DNA of 64,000 nt from AP-15 sp963735445 (GTDB taxonomy: Bacteria > Pseudomonadota > Alphaproteobacteria > ATCC43930 > CGMCC-115725): contig CAVTLC010000010.1 in NCBI GenBank assembly GCA_963735445.1, positions 1-64,000 of the forward strand, read 5' to 3'. The notes under the pieces are model-generated. The model ran no database searches and was not told where the DNA came from. It worked only from the letters and a program-made list of their open reading frames with translations. Shown here one piece after another: positions 27,367 through 35,769 of the stretch. The first letter of the stretch is position 1, and each line of letters opens with the position of its first letter. The position numbers and the translations under genes are program-made.

Positions 27367-28158
27367 ATGGCGAAAGTGATCGTCGAGCGCAGGGGCGCGG
27401 TGTTGGAACTCCGGCTCAACCGACCGGAATTGCTGAACGCCGTCGATCGCGAGGCGATTGCCGCCCTGGGTGCGGCGGCGGCCGAAGCCGCCGAGGATCG
27501 CGCCGCGCGGGTGGTCTTGTTCTCAGGTGAAGGCACCCATTTCTGCGCCGGCGGCGACATCACGATGTTTGGCGAATTGGTGCGGCTCCCACCCGAGGAG
27601 CGGCGCAAGGTGATTTACGAGACGGTCGACGCACTGCATCCGCTATTGGTGCGGCTGCGCCATATGCCAAAACCGGTGGTCGCGGCGGTCCAGGGTGGTG
27701 CGGCCGGGGTGGGCCTCAGCTTTGTGCTTGCCGCCGATCTGGCGATCGCCGCCGAGGATGCGGTTTTTACCTGCGGCTATGTCCATCTCGGCACCAGCCC
27801 CGATGGCGCGATGACCGCGCTGTTGCCGGCGGTGGTCGGGCTCAAGCAAGCGGCCGAGCTGATGCTGCTCGGCGACCGCTTTGATGCGGCACGCGCCTTG
27901 GCATTGGGCATCGTCAACCGCGTTGTCCCCGCCGACCGGTTGTCCGCCGAAGCCGAAGCCTTGGCGGAACGGCTCGCCGCCGGCCCGGCGGAAGCCTATG
28001 CCCGCACCAAAGCATTGCTGCAAGCGAGCCTCGGCGACGCATTCGACGCGCAATTGCGCCGCGAAGCCGAAAACTTCGCTGCCTGCGCCGCAACCGACGA
28101 TTTTGTCGAAGGCGTCCACGCCTTCCTCGAAAAACGCCGCCCCACCTTCACCGCCTAA
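27367..28158 (+). CDS. Enoyl-CoA hydratase/isomerase family protein
   Basis: A 263-residue crotonase-fold protein acting on acyl-CoA thioesters. The oxyanion-hole segments are HFCAGGDITMFG and VQGGAAGVGLSFVLAADLAIA. At the position of the catalytic Glu it has HLGTSPDGAMT, with Asp instead, which fits isomerase-like members better than hydratases. ATG 27367 is chosen for GAGGGAG upstream; ATG 27328 is open in the same frame. Solitary plus-strand gene. Confidence 0.85.
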   Translation: MAKVIVERRGAVLELRLNRPELLNAVDREAIAALGAAAAEAAEDRAARVVLFSGEGTHFCAGGDITMFGELVRLPPEERRKVIYETVDALHPLLVRLRHMPKPVVAAVQGGAAGVGLSFVLAADLAIAAEDAVFTCGYVHLGTSPDGAMTALLPAVVGLKQAAELMLLGDRFDAARALALGIVNRVVPADRLSAEAEALAERLAAGPAEAYARTKALLQASLGDAFDAQLRREAENFAACAATDDFVEGVHAFLEKRRPTFTA

Positions 28159-28213
28159 AGTAAGGTGCTTATCCGGAGCCCAACGGGCCCGGCGGAATCT
28201 ATACCGCCGACCC

Positions 28214-28232
28214 TGTAATGTGATACGTTACA
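28214..28232 (+). promoter_or_regulatory. Likely HigA operator
   Basis: TGTAATGTGATACGTTACA is a near-perfect inverted repeat (TGTAAtG / CgTTACA) ending 9 nt ahead of the higB start. Antitoxins with an HTH commonly repress their own operon through such palindromes, so autoregulation is expected. Confidence 0.5.
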
Positions 28233-28241
28233 CCTCTCGAA

Positions 28242-28520
28242 ATGATCCTGCGGTTTCGCCATAGCGGGCTTGAGCGGTTGTATTCGCGTGGTGACACAAG
28301 CGGCGTTTCCGGTCAGCACGTGAAGCGGCTGCGCGCAGTGTTGGCGGCTCTGGCAACAGCGTCCTCGCCGTCTGACATGGCGTTACCGGGTGCCCGACTG
28401 CATCCCCTTCGTGGCGACCGCGCGGGCCAATGGTCGGTCTCGATCTCCGGCAACTGGCGCGTGATATTCGAGTTCGAAGGTGTGGATGTAACAAACGTCG
28501 ATTTGGTCGATTACCACTGA
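28242..28520 (+). CDS. higB: HigB-type mRNA interferase toxin
   Basis: A 92-residue RelE/HigB-fold toxin, predicted to cut mRNA on the ribosome. It shows the family pattern ILRFRHSGLERLY, a helix region, then LRGDRAGQWSVSISGNWRVIFEFE and a short VDYH end; basic residues and the C-terminal His fit an RNase site. The toxin precedes the antitoxin, the order typical of higBA. The antitoxin start is 26 nt downstream. Confidence 0.85.
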   Translation: MILRFRHSGLERLYSRGDTSGVSGQHVKRLRAVLAALATASSPSDMALPGARLHPLRGDRAGQWSVSISGNWRVIFEFEGVDVTNVDLVDYH

Positions 28521-28546
28521 AACGCTATGAACTAGGCGAGCACACA

Positions 28547-28846
28547 ATGTCGCGCATGCACAACCCGCCGCATCCGGGCGAAATCATCAAGGAGCTTTGC
28601 CTTGATCCCTTGGGGCTGACGGTGACGGCCGCAGCTGAGGGCCTTGGTGTCGCCCGCCGGACGCTCTCTGCGCTGCTCAACGGTCATGCGGGGATTTCCC
28701 CCGACATGGCGATCCGGCTGTCCAAAGCGTTCGGGCGCTCACCGGAAAGCTGGCTGCAGCTTCAGCTTCAATACGATCTATGGCAGGCGGAGCAACGGTC
28801 CGACACCATCCAGGTAAAACATTTTTCAGCGGCGACGTCTTGTTGA
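28547..28846 (+). CDS. higA: HigA-type antitoxin
   Basis: A 99-residue XRE-family HTH protein that should neutralise HigB and repress the operon. It opens with the HigA signature HNPPHPGEIIKEL, followed by the HTH (TVTAAAEGLGVARRTLSALLNG) and ISPDMAIRLSKAFGRSPESWLQLQ. ATG 28547 is used because the family starts there; the open frame extends upstream into higB. The Cys-containing C-terminal tail is short. Confidence 0.88.
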   Translation: MSRMHNPPHPGEIIKELCLDPLGLTVTAAAEGLGVARRTLSALLNGHAGISPDMAIRLSKAFGRSPESWLQLQLQYDLWQAEQRSDTIQVKHFSAATSC

Positions 28847-28896
28847 GTCGTGGAGCCACCGAGCACGGATAGGCGCCGCGCAAGCTCGTCCTTTAT

Positions 28897-29526
28897 CTAG
28901 CCGGTGCCGAGGAGGGCGGTGCGGAAGCGGTTGCGGCAGAAGGCGGGGTCCATGTTGCGCTTGTAGGCGGGCGGCTCGGTCGGCTTGACGCGTAACACGA
29001 CAAAGGCGGCGCCGTTGCCCTCGCGCAGTAGTCGCGCGCCGTCGGGGATGTCGCTTTCGGCGGCGACGGTGCGGGTCGCCTTGATGCCGGAGCCGATGGC
29101 GATTTTTTCCAAATCGACGCCGAGGCTGGTGTGGCTTTTCTGATAGCCGGTCTCGCCGTAATGGCCGTTGTCGACGCAGAGGATCGCGAGATTGGGCGGG
29201 TTCATCACCGCAATTGTTGACAACGCGCCGATATTCATCAGCAATTCGCCGTCGCCGGTTACGACCAATACGCGCTTTTCGGGGCGGGCCAAGGCGAGGC
29301 CGAGCCCGATCATCGCCGCCCCGCCCATTGCCCCCGCCATCGTGTAGGTATGCGCGCCGTCTTCGGTCAGCGCCGGCACGTCTTTGCTGGTTCCGGCGAG
29401 GCCGCTGACGATCAGAAAATCCTGATGCCGGCCGATTATTGCCGGAACCGCCTCGCGGCGGTCGAGGACGAAACCCGCCGCTACCGCGTCCGCAATGATC
29501 ACGTCGATGTCGCTCGGAATTGCCAT
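28897..29526 (-). CDS. ThDP-dependent decarboxylase, beta (PP-domain) subunit
   Basis: A 209-residue subunit holding the thiamine-diphosphate pyrophosphate domain. The binding motif is VTGDGELLMNIGALSTIA...NGHYGETG (GDG...N pattern). It resembles the beta subunits of sulfopyruvate and phosphonopyruvate decarboxylases, where the two ThDP domains are separate chains. GAGGACAAAGTG lies ahead of the ATG. The alpha subunit ends 10 nt upstream, so the two are cotranscribed and probably form a heteromer. Confidence 0.8.
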   Translation of the reverse strand: MAIPSDIDVIIADAVAAGFVLDRREAVPAIIGRHQDFLIVSGLAGTSKDVPALTEDGAHTYTMAGAMGGAAMIGLGLALARPEKRVLVVTGDGELLMNIGALSTIAVMNPPNLAILCVDNGHYGETGYQKSHTSLGVDLEKIAIGSGIKATRTVAAESDIPDGARLLREGNGAAFVVLRVKPTEPPAYKRNMDPAFCRNRFRTALLGTG

Positions 29527-29536
29527 CACTTTGTCC

Positions 29537-30061
29537 TCAGAATGCTTTGGCGCCGAGCAGCTTTTGGGTCAGCAGCACGGCGACTGCGTTGGCGCCTTGA
29601 AACACCATCGTCAGCGCCGCCTCGACCGTCGGCACGACCTCTTCGGGGTGATCGACCCGCAGGCAGATGACGCCCATCGCCTTTAGCACCGGCTCGACCG
29701 CCTGGCCCATCGGGAATTGCCACGGATTACCCTCGCCAAAATCGCCGCGCATGCTGACGATCGCCAGAAACGGAAAATGGCCGCCTTTGATCAGCGACAG
29801 CATGTTGATGCAATTGCCGGTGCCGCTCGATTGCATCAACAGGACGCCGCGCGCGCCGCCGAGATCGGCACCGGCCAGCAGCGCGACCCCCTCTTCTTCG
29901 GTGGTCAGTGCCACCGAATGAACCTCCGGGTCGGCGAGCGAGCGGTCGATCAGCACCTGATGACCGGCATCGGGAACATAGGCAAATTGCGTGACGTTGT
30001 GCCGGCGCAGCAGCTTGTAGAGCGCGTCGTGCCAGTCCTTTTCGTATTCGGGTCGATCCAT
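29537..30061 (-). CDS. ThDP-dependent decarboxylase, alpha (Pyr-domain) subunit
   Basis: A 174-residue partner with the pyrimidine-binding domain. The catalytic Glu lies in LTTEEEGVALLAGADLGG, and SSGTGNCINMLSLI follows. The nearest named families are sulfopyruvate decarboxylase (ComD) and phosphonopyruvate decarboxylase. The substrate is probably a 3-substituted pyruvate; with TauD-type enzymes 6 kb away, sulfonate breakdown is possible but unproven. ATG 30061 has GGAGATGT upstream; the longer frame to 30199 reads a Pro/Arg-rich shadow. Confidence 0.8.
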   Translation of the reverse strand: MDRPEYEKDWHDALYKLLRRHNVTQFAYVPDAGHQVLIDRSLADPEVHSVALTTEEEGVALLAGADLGGARGVLLMQSSGTGNCINMLSLIKGGHFPFLAIVSMRGDFGEGNPWQFPMGQAVEPVLKAMGVICLRVDHPEEVVPTVEAALTMVFQGANAVAVLLTQKLLGAKAF

Positions 30062-30250
30062 CGCGACATCTCCGGTCCCGGGCGCCAGCATTCCTGGCAA
30101 TCTCGGGTGAGCGCAACCCCGAAATCTTTGCGCTCGCGGTTCGCTCCGATCCCAACCGTGCCGCGCAGGCGGGGGTGGGAAGCGAGGGGGTGCATTCACG
30201 CTCCGCCTCGCTCAATGTACCGACCGCCGCCATCAGGCTAAAGCGGGGGC

Positions 30251-31765
30251 ATGACCGAGCTGACGCAAACCGCCACGCTTCATCTGTCGCGACGGGAGAT
30301 CGTTTCGGTCCTGTCGGGGCTGATGCTGGCGATGTTTCTGGCGAGCCTCGACCAGACGATTGTCGCGACCTCGCTGTCGACAATGGCGCAAGACCTAAAC
30401 GGCTGGTCGCTGATGTCGTGGGTGGTGTCGGCCTACCTCGTCGCCTCGACGGTGACGACACCGATTTACGGCCGGCTCAGCGATCTTTACGGGCGGCGGC
30501 CGATCCTGCTGGTGTCGATCGCGCTGTTCGCGGTCGCCTCGGTGTTTTGCGCTTTGTCGCAGACGATGCTGCAGCTGATTGGCGCTCGTATCCTCCAAGG
30601 GATTGGCGGCGGCGGGCTGCGCTCGGTGTCGCAGGCCGCGGTTGCCGATGTGATCCCGCCGCGCGAACGCGGGAAATACCAGGGTTATTTTTCAAGCGTG
30701 ATGGCGATCTCGAACCTGCTGGGGCCGGTGCTCGGCGGGTTCTTTGCCGATTACTTGTCGTGGCATTGGATCTTTTGGATCAACCTTCCATTCGGCGCGC
30801 TGGCGTTGATCTTGTGCAACCGCAATTTGCGGCGTCTGCCAAAGCCGCGGCGCAAGCCGGTTATTGATTGGCTCGGGGCGGCGTTGATCATTGTCTCGAC
30901 GACCCCGATCCTGCTCGGGGTCAGCCGCGTCGAGTTGGCAGGGGGCTGGGTCCGGCCCGATGTGCTGCTGCCGGTCGCGATCGGCATCGTGTTTCTCGGT
31001 TGGCTGATCGTGCATGAGCGCGAGACGCGCTCGCCGATGATCCCGCTCAGGCTTTTCCTGAACCGCATCTTTGCGGTCGGGAGCACGATCGCCTTTACCA
31101 ATGCCATGGTGATGATCGCGCTGATCATTCTGGTGCCGCTCGATTTCGAGCTGGTCTCGGGACTGGCGGCAAACGCGGCCGGCATCCGCCTGATCCCAAT
31201 GACCGGCGGCACCGTCCTGGGCTCGTTTATCGCCGGGCAATTGGTGACCCGGACCGGCCGTTATCGGATTTATCCGATCGCCGGCGCGGTGGCGATGACC
31301 GGGCTGTGCGCCGCACTCGCCTTTTACGGGCTCGGCCGCTCGGTGTGGATTGACACGTTGCTGACCGGCGGCCTTGGTCTTTCGTTCGGCTTCCAGCTGT
31401 CGCCGGTTGTGGTTTCGGTGCAGAACGCGCTCGAACTCGCGGATACCGGGATCGGGCTGTCGGTGCTGATGTTTTTCCGCCTGATCGGCGGCGCCTTTGG
31501 CGTGGCATTGTTGACCGCACTGCTGGTCGGCGAGCTCAACACCGGCGCCTTGAGTGTTCCCGGGCATGGGGTGCTCGGCGCCAATCCCGGCATTGCCCTC
31601 CTCCATCTCGACCAGTCGGAAGGGATCAACCCGGCGCTGATGCAGGGATTGGAGCGCGTCCTGCACGCCGCATTTGCGCATGTGTTCCTTTATGCGACGG
31701 CGATTTCGGCAGTGACCGCGATCGGCTCGTTTGGCCTGAAGGAAATTCCGCTGCGCACAAGCTGA
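30251..31765 (+). CDS. MFS exporter, DHA2 (EmrB/QacA) type
   Basis: A 504-residue transporter with about 14 helices. It has the family motifs SLDQTIVATSLSTMAQDL in helix 1, YLVASTVTTPIYGRLSDLYGRRP in loop 2-3, and GARILQGIGGGGLRSVSQAAVADVIPPRERGKYQGYF. Such proteins expel lipophilic drugs with H+ antiport, but this cannot be narrowed. No membrane-fusion partner (EmrA) lies nearby. It converges on modC. Confidence 0.88.
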   Translation: MTELTQTATLHLSRREIVSVLSGLMLAMFLASLDQTIVATSLSTMAQDLNGWSLMSWVVSAYLVASTVTTPIYGRLSDLYGRRPILLVSIALFAVASVFCALSQTMLQLIGARILQGIGGGGLRSVSQAAVADVIPPRERGKYQGYFSSVMAISNLLGPVLGGFFADYLSWHWIFWINLPFGALALILCNRNLRRLPKPRRKPVIDWLGAALIIVSTTPILLGVSRVELAGGWVRPDVLLPVAIGIVFLGWLIVHERETRSPMIPLRLFLNRIFAVGSTIAFTNAMVMIALIILVPLDFELVSGLAANAAGIRLIPMTGGTVLGSFIAGQLVTRTGRYRIYPIAGAVAMTGLCAALAFYGLGRSVWIDTLLTGGLGLSFGFQLSPVVVSVQNALELADTGIGLSVLMFFRLIGGAFGVALLTALLVGELNTGALSVPGHGVLGANPGIALLHLDQSEGINPALMQGLERVLHAAFAHVFLYATAISAVTAIGSFGLKEIPLRTS

Positions 31766-31766
31766 G

Positions 31767-32908
31767 TCAGCCGTCGAAGACCTCCAACTCGCGGGCGAAC
31801 TCGGCGGCCATATCGTCATGGCCGAGGCTGCTGCGGTCGATCGCGACGGCTTTGATCACCGCGAAGACCGCGCCCCCCGGGACGAGCCCCAACGCTGCCT
31901 GCGAGCGCCGCGTAATGCGCGCCAGCAAACGCTCCGCTCCAAGTCGGAGCTGCACTTCGACCGCTTCCTCCCCGGTCGCAACCAATGCCTCGATCGTAGC
32001 GGGCAGCACGTTGAGGGCGCTGATCCCGCTCGGTCGGGTGGTCGCCAGCATCACATCGCGGGCCCGGATCCGCACCCGCAAGCCGGCTGCCGACCGGCAG
32101 ATCGAGCCGGCCGACGACCAGCCGGCCAAAGCCGCCGGAAAGTTCGCTCAAATCCCAGCCTGGGTCGTGCGCCGCCACCGTCGCGGTCAGCACCGCCCCC
32201 GCCTCAAACCCGCCGGCGAGCGGATATTGCCCGGCCCGGCCCATGATCTCGGCCGCGGGCCCGACCGCCTGCACTCGCCCATCGGCCACCAGCACGATTG
32301 TCGTGGCGAGCCGCGCGACCTCGGCGGCGGCATGGCTGACATAGACAAACGGCACCCTGCTGTGGTCGCGCAGTCGCTCGAGATAAGGCAGGATCTCGTC
32401 CTTGCGGGCGTTGTCGAGCGAGGCCAGCGGCTCGTCCATCAGCAACAGGCGCGGCTGCGCCAACAGCGCACGGCCGATCGCGACGCGCTGCTTTTCGCCG
32501 CCGGACAACCGCCCCGGCCGCCGGGCGAGCAGTGGCCCGATCCCGAGCAGTTCGACAACCTCGTCGAGCCCGGCCTGACCTGGGTTGGCGCGGCGCGGCG
32601 CAAACCACGCTCCGAACAGCAGGTTCTGGCGCACCGTCAGATGCGGGAATAGGCGGCCTTCCTGAAAGACATAGCCGAGCCGCCGGCGATGGGCCGGCAC
32701 AAAGACGCCCGCGCGCGGTATCGAGCAAGACGGCACCGTCGACGGCAATATGCCCGCGCTGCGGCCGGATCAGCCCGGCGATCGCATTGACGATCGAGGT
32801 CTTGCCGGCACCGGAGCGGCCGAACAAGGCGGTCAGGCCGCTCCCGGTTGTAAAACGGATGTCGAGCGTGAAGCTGCCGAGGCGATGTTCGATCGCGACG
32901 TCCAGCAT
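31767..32908 (-). pseudogene. modC: Molybdate ABC transporter ATP-binding protein, two frameshifts
   Basis: Three reading frames together make one ModC. Frame 1 (from ATG 32908) gives Walker A FGRSGAGKTS and runs to GAVLLDTARG. Frame 2 gives RRRLGYVFQEGRLFPHLTV, the LSGGEKQRVAIGRAL signature, Walker B LLLMDEPLASLD and the H-loop. Frame 3 gives the C-terminal Mop/TOBE domain (DVMLATTRPSGISALNVLPA). The frames join if one base is dropped from the CCC at 32707-32709 and one from the AA at 32080-32081. As written the product is inactive; both breaks are +1 and may be sequence errors. It follows modB by 5 nt. Confidence 0.85.
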
Positions 32909-32913
32909 GATTC

Positions 32914-33615
32914 TCAGGCCCCGGCGAGGCGGTGGCCGATCCGGCGCGCCAACAACTCGGAAGCGATCAGCGCCAGCAGGGAAAGGGACACGGCTACCGC
33001 GGTCAGGCGCAACGCCGCCGGGTCGCCGCCCGGGGTCTGCGTCAGCGTGTAGATCGCCAACGGAATGGTTCGCGTCTCACCCGGAATGTTCGACACAAAG
33101 GTGATTGTCGCGCCAAACTCACCCAGACTGCGGGCGAAGGACAGCACCATTCCGGCGATGATCCCCGGCATCATCAACGGCAATGTGACCAGCAAAAAGC
33201 GAAAGGCGCGGTTGGCGCCGAGCGTGCCGGCAGCCTCTTCGAGCCGGCGGTCGACGGCTTCGAGCGACAATCGCATCGCCCGCACCATCAGCGGAAACGC
33301 GGTGACCGCAGCCGCTAATGCCGCACCGGTCCAGCGAAACGCGAAAACGATGCCAAAAGTCGCAAAAAACCGCCCGAGCGGGCCGTTATGGCCAAACAAC
33401 AGCAGCAGCAGATAGCCGGTGACCACCGGCGGCATGACCAATGGCAGATGGACAACGCCGTCGAACAGGCTCTTGCCCCAAAAGCGCCCGCGGGCGAGCG
33501 CGATCGCCGCCGCCAACGCGAATGGCAGGCTCCACAGCATCGCCCAGAATGCCACCCGCAGACTGAGCCTTATGGCTTGGGCTGCCTCGGGCCCCAATCC
33601 AAGGATTGGCATCAC
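32914..33615 (-). CDS. modB: Molybdate ABC transporter permease
   Basis: A 233-residue inner-membrane permease for molybdate uptake with about five to six helices. The EAA loop that contacts ModC reads EEAAGTLGANRAFRFLLVTLPL (EAA-x3-G core), and FARSLGEFGATI is the ModB-typical segment. The start is GTG 33615 or ATG 33612, the latter one codon downstream. No modA is adjacent: the upstream gap (33616-33780) leads into the selenoprotein gene on the other strand. The periplasmic binding protein must be elsewhere. Confidence 0.88.
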   Translation of the reverse strand: MMPILGLGPEAAQAIRLSLRVAFWAMLWSLPFALAAAIALARGRFWGKSLFDGVVHLPLVMPPVVTGYLLLLLFGHNGPLGRFFATFGIVFAFRWTGAALAAAVTAFPLMVRAMRLSLEAVDRRLEEAAGTLGANRAFRFLLVTLPLMMPGIIAGMVLSFARSLGEFGATITFVSNIPGETRTIPLAIYTLTQTPGGDPAALRLTAVAVSLSLLALIASELLARRIGHRLAGA

Positions 33616-33780
33616 CGCGAGAAAGGCGCAGCGATCGGCATTCGGCTTGGAATCATGTCGCTGTGCCCCGGGTTCATCGCCTCACCGTTATATATGGCGA
33701 AAGCGATCGATAGAGGCACTGACCGGGGTTGCGCAACTGTGATAGGGTGCAACGGTCGTTTCTTGCGAAAGGCTGCGACG

Positions 33781-34014
33781 ATGAAGGTCAGGATCGAATA
33801 CTGCGTTCCTTGAAACTACCTTCCTAGAGCCCTCCGTGCGAGGGCGCGACTTGAAGAGAAGTACGGCGCCGAAGTCGAGCTCGTCAAAGGTGTCAGCGGT
33901 GTTTTCGAGATCACCGTCGACGGCAAGCTCGCCTTTTCCAAAAAGCAGCTCGGGCGGTTTCCCGAGGACGCCGAAATCGACGCGCTCGGTGGTGATCAGG
34001 CAGGCGGCGATTAG
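33781..34014 (+). CDS. Rdx/SelW-family selenoprotein (in-frame UGA = Sec)
   Basis: A 77-residue thioredoxin-like protein. Reading the TGA at 33811-33813 as selenocysteine gives an N-terminus VRIEYC8-V-P-U11-N-Y-LPRA with the CxxU redox motif. The rest, GVSGVFEITVDGKL and FSKKQLGRFPED, is the SelW/Rdx hallmark. Frame, length and both ends fit the family exactly; TAG 34012-34014 is the real stop. GAAAGG precedes the ATG at 7 nt. A hairpin at 33829-33845 supplies the expected SECIS. The likely role is thiol redox. The alternative is a TGC-to-TGA nonsense mutation in a Cys homologue; the hairpin and intact downstream frame argue against that. Sec machinery (selA, selB, selC, selD) lies outside the window. 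It is divergent from modB. Confidence 0.85.
33829..33845 (+). promoter_or_regulatory. Putative bacterial SECIS element
   Basis: GCCCTC-CGTGC-GAGGGC forms a perfect 6-bp stem with a 5-nt loop whose second base is G. The loop starts 22 nt after the UGA, within the range for bacterial SECIS hairpins bound by SelB. The helix also encodes conserved residues of the protein, as such elements do. Confidence 0.7.
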
Positions 34015-34135
34015 CCTGCTCGCTGGTCGATTAGTGTGGGATCAGTGCGGCGGTCGGTCACGCGACGGCCGCCGTACTCCCCTAAGACAGAGCCTGCGCT
34101 TTAATTGCGGTTCTATCAGGCCGGGGGTTAGCGCA

Positions 34136-35515
34136 TTAAGCCTTGACGATATGGGGGCCCGACAGGCCGCGCTGTGCGCAGGCGTTGCGCGTATCGATAA
34201 TCAGCGGCGCTCGCTCGACCAGCAATCGGAAATCGACCGAGTTGTGATCGGTGCAGATCAGCGCCAAATCGACTTCGGCCAAGATCCCCCGCGTCAACGG
34301 CAATGAGCGGCGGCCGGTGAACTCGGCATGCTCGCGGGTCGGCGGGATTTCGGGGAAGTACGGATCATGAAAGCTGACCAGCGCACCGCGGCTTTCAAGA
34401 AGCTCCATGATTTTTAATGCCGGGCTCTCGCGCAGATCGTGAACATTCTTTTTATAGGCGAGCCCGATCACCAAGATATTGGCGCCGCGCAACGCCCGAC
34501 CCTGGCGCTCGCTCAACGCCGAGATCGCCTTTTCAACGACCCAGCGCGGCATGGCCGTGTTGATTTCGCCGGCCAGCTCGATAAACCGCGTCGGACAATC
34601 GTATTCGCGCGCCTTCCAGGTCAGATAGAACGGGTCAATCGGAATACAGTGCCCGCCCAATCCCGGGCCAGGATAAAACGGCATGTAGCCGAACGGCTTT
34701 GTCTTGGCCGCTTCGATAACTTCCCAAATGTCGATGCCCATCGCTTCGTAGATAATTTTCAATTCATTGACGAGCGCGATGTTGACCGAACGAAATATAT
34801 TCTCCGTCAACTTGACTGCTTCGGCCGTCTCAAGCGAGGTTACCGGGATGGTCCGCTCCACAATCTGGTCGTAGAGAGCGCAAGCGAGGCGTAATGCATC
34901 GGGTCCATCGCCGCCAATGACTTTCGGAATGTTCGTGGTCCCGAAGGATTGGTTACCCGGGTCCTCGCGTTCCGGCGAATAGGCGAGAAAAAAATCGCGG
35001 CCGGAAACGAGACCGGTCCGCTCCAGAATGGGCCGCATGATCTCGCGGGTCGTCCCCGGATAGGTCGTCGACTCGAGGACAATCAGGTGACCTCGCCGCA
35101 ATCGGGCCGCGATCGCCTCGGTTGTGCGAACGATATAGGTGAGATCGGGCTCGCGCTGTCGCGTCAGCGGCGTCGGCACGCACAGAATGATCGCATCGAC
35201 GTCGTCGAGCCGCGAAAAGTCACTGGTGGCTTCAAGCCGGTTTTTTTCGCGGAGGCGGGCGATGTTTTCCGCCGCGATATGCTTGATGTACGAGCCCCCG
35301 GCATTCAGCGTCTCGACCTTGGTCTGATCGATGTCAAATCCGAGTGCGACAAAGCCCCGCTCCGCCACCGCGCACAACAGCGGCAGCCCGACATAGCCGA
35401 GGCCGATGACACCGATCCGCGCTCGGCGCTCGCCGAATAGCGAAGTTAGGGCCGCAACATCGGCGGTCGCCTCACGGGACGCCGCCGCGGACGCGCCGGG
35501 ATCGGTGTTGGTCAG
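34136..35515 (-). CDS. Nucleotide-sugar (UDP-HexNAc type) dehydrogenase
   Basis: An NAD-dependent enzyme oxidising C6 of a UDP-sugar to a uronate for surface polysaccharide, like WecC/WbpA/TviB. Visible are RIGVIGLGYVGLPL (Rossmann loop), VPTPLTRQREPDL, AYSPEREDPGN, the central ELKIIYEAMGIDIWEV, catalytic Cys in GPGLGGHCIPIDPFYL and VIGLAYKKNVHDLRESPA. The first regular start is TTG 35377, but that removes the Rossmann loop. The frame is open to CTG 35515, which overlaps the tatA stop as CTGA; no ATG, GTG or TTG lies between. CTG initiation by coupling is proposed (459 residues). Other capsule genes are absent here. Confidence 0.83.
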   Translation of the reverse strand: MTNTDPGASAAASREATADVAALTSLFGERRARIGVIGLGYVGLPLLCAVAERGFVALGFDIDQTKVETLNAGGSYIKHIAAENIARLREKNRLEATSDFSRLDDVDAIILCVPTPLTRQREPDLTYIVRTTEAIAARLRRGHLIVLESTTYPGTTREIMRPILERTGLVSGRDFFLAYSPEREDPGNQSFGTTNIPKVIGGDGPDALRLACALYDQIVERTIPVTSLETAEAVKLTENIFRSVNIALVNELKIIYEAMGIDIWEVIEAAKTKPFGYMPFYPGPGLGGHCIPIDPFYLTWKAREYDCPTRFIELAGEINTAMPRWVVEKAISALSERQGRALRGANILVIGLAYKKNVHDLRESPALKIMELLESRGALVSFHDPYFPEIPPTREHAEFTGRRSLPLTRGILAEVDLALICTDHNSVDFRLLVERAPLIIDTRNACAQRGLSGPHIVKA

Positions 35516-35769
35516 ACGCGTTCGTGCGGTCGATCGGCAGCGGCGCTTGCGGCTGCTGTCGTCGTTGTCGAAGGCGCTACCGTTGTCGGAGGGGCTACCT
35601 GGGCAGGGGTTGCAGGCGTGGTTTCCGCTTCGTCGTCCTGCATACCCGCCTTAAACGCCTTGATGCCCTTGGCAAAATCGCCCATCACTCGGGGCAGCTT
35701 TCCGGCACCGAACAGGATCAGGATAATGGCCAGAACCACAATCCAGTGCATCAAGCTGAAAGAACCCAT
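35512..35769 (-). CDS. tatA: Twin-arginine translocase subunit TatA
   Basis: An 85-residue Sec-independent translocase component. MGSFSLMHWIVVLAIILILFG is the membrane helix, followed by the hinge AGKLPRVMGDFAKGIKAFK amphipathic helix and an Ala/Pro/Thr tail. It lacks the features of TatB. ATG 35769 is preferred over GTG 35775. tatB and tatC are not in the window. Its stop overlaps the CTG proposed as start of the next gene. Confidence 0.85.
   Translation of the reverse strand: MGSFSLMHWIVVLAIILILFGAGKLPRVMGDFAKGIKAFKAGMQDDEAETTPATPAQVAPPTTVAPSTTTTAAASAAADRPHERV

Noticed and set aside
33811..33813. Reading the TGA as a simple nonsense mutation in a Cys-type Rdx gene
   Set aside because: Considered, but the exact CxxU position, intact frame on both sides and the well-placed hairpin fit selenocysteine better.
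33836..34306. 156-codon plus-strand ORF beginning in the selenoprotein gene
   Set aside because: Frame is shifted from the Rdx frame, composition is Ser/Arg-rich shadow, and it runs on over the 3' end of the dehydrogenase gene.
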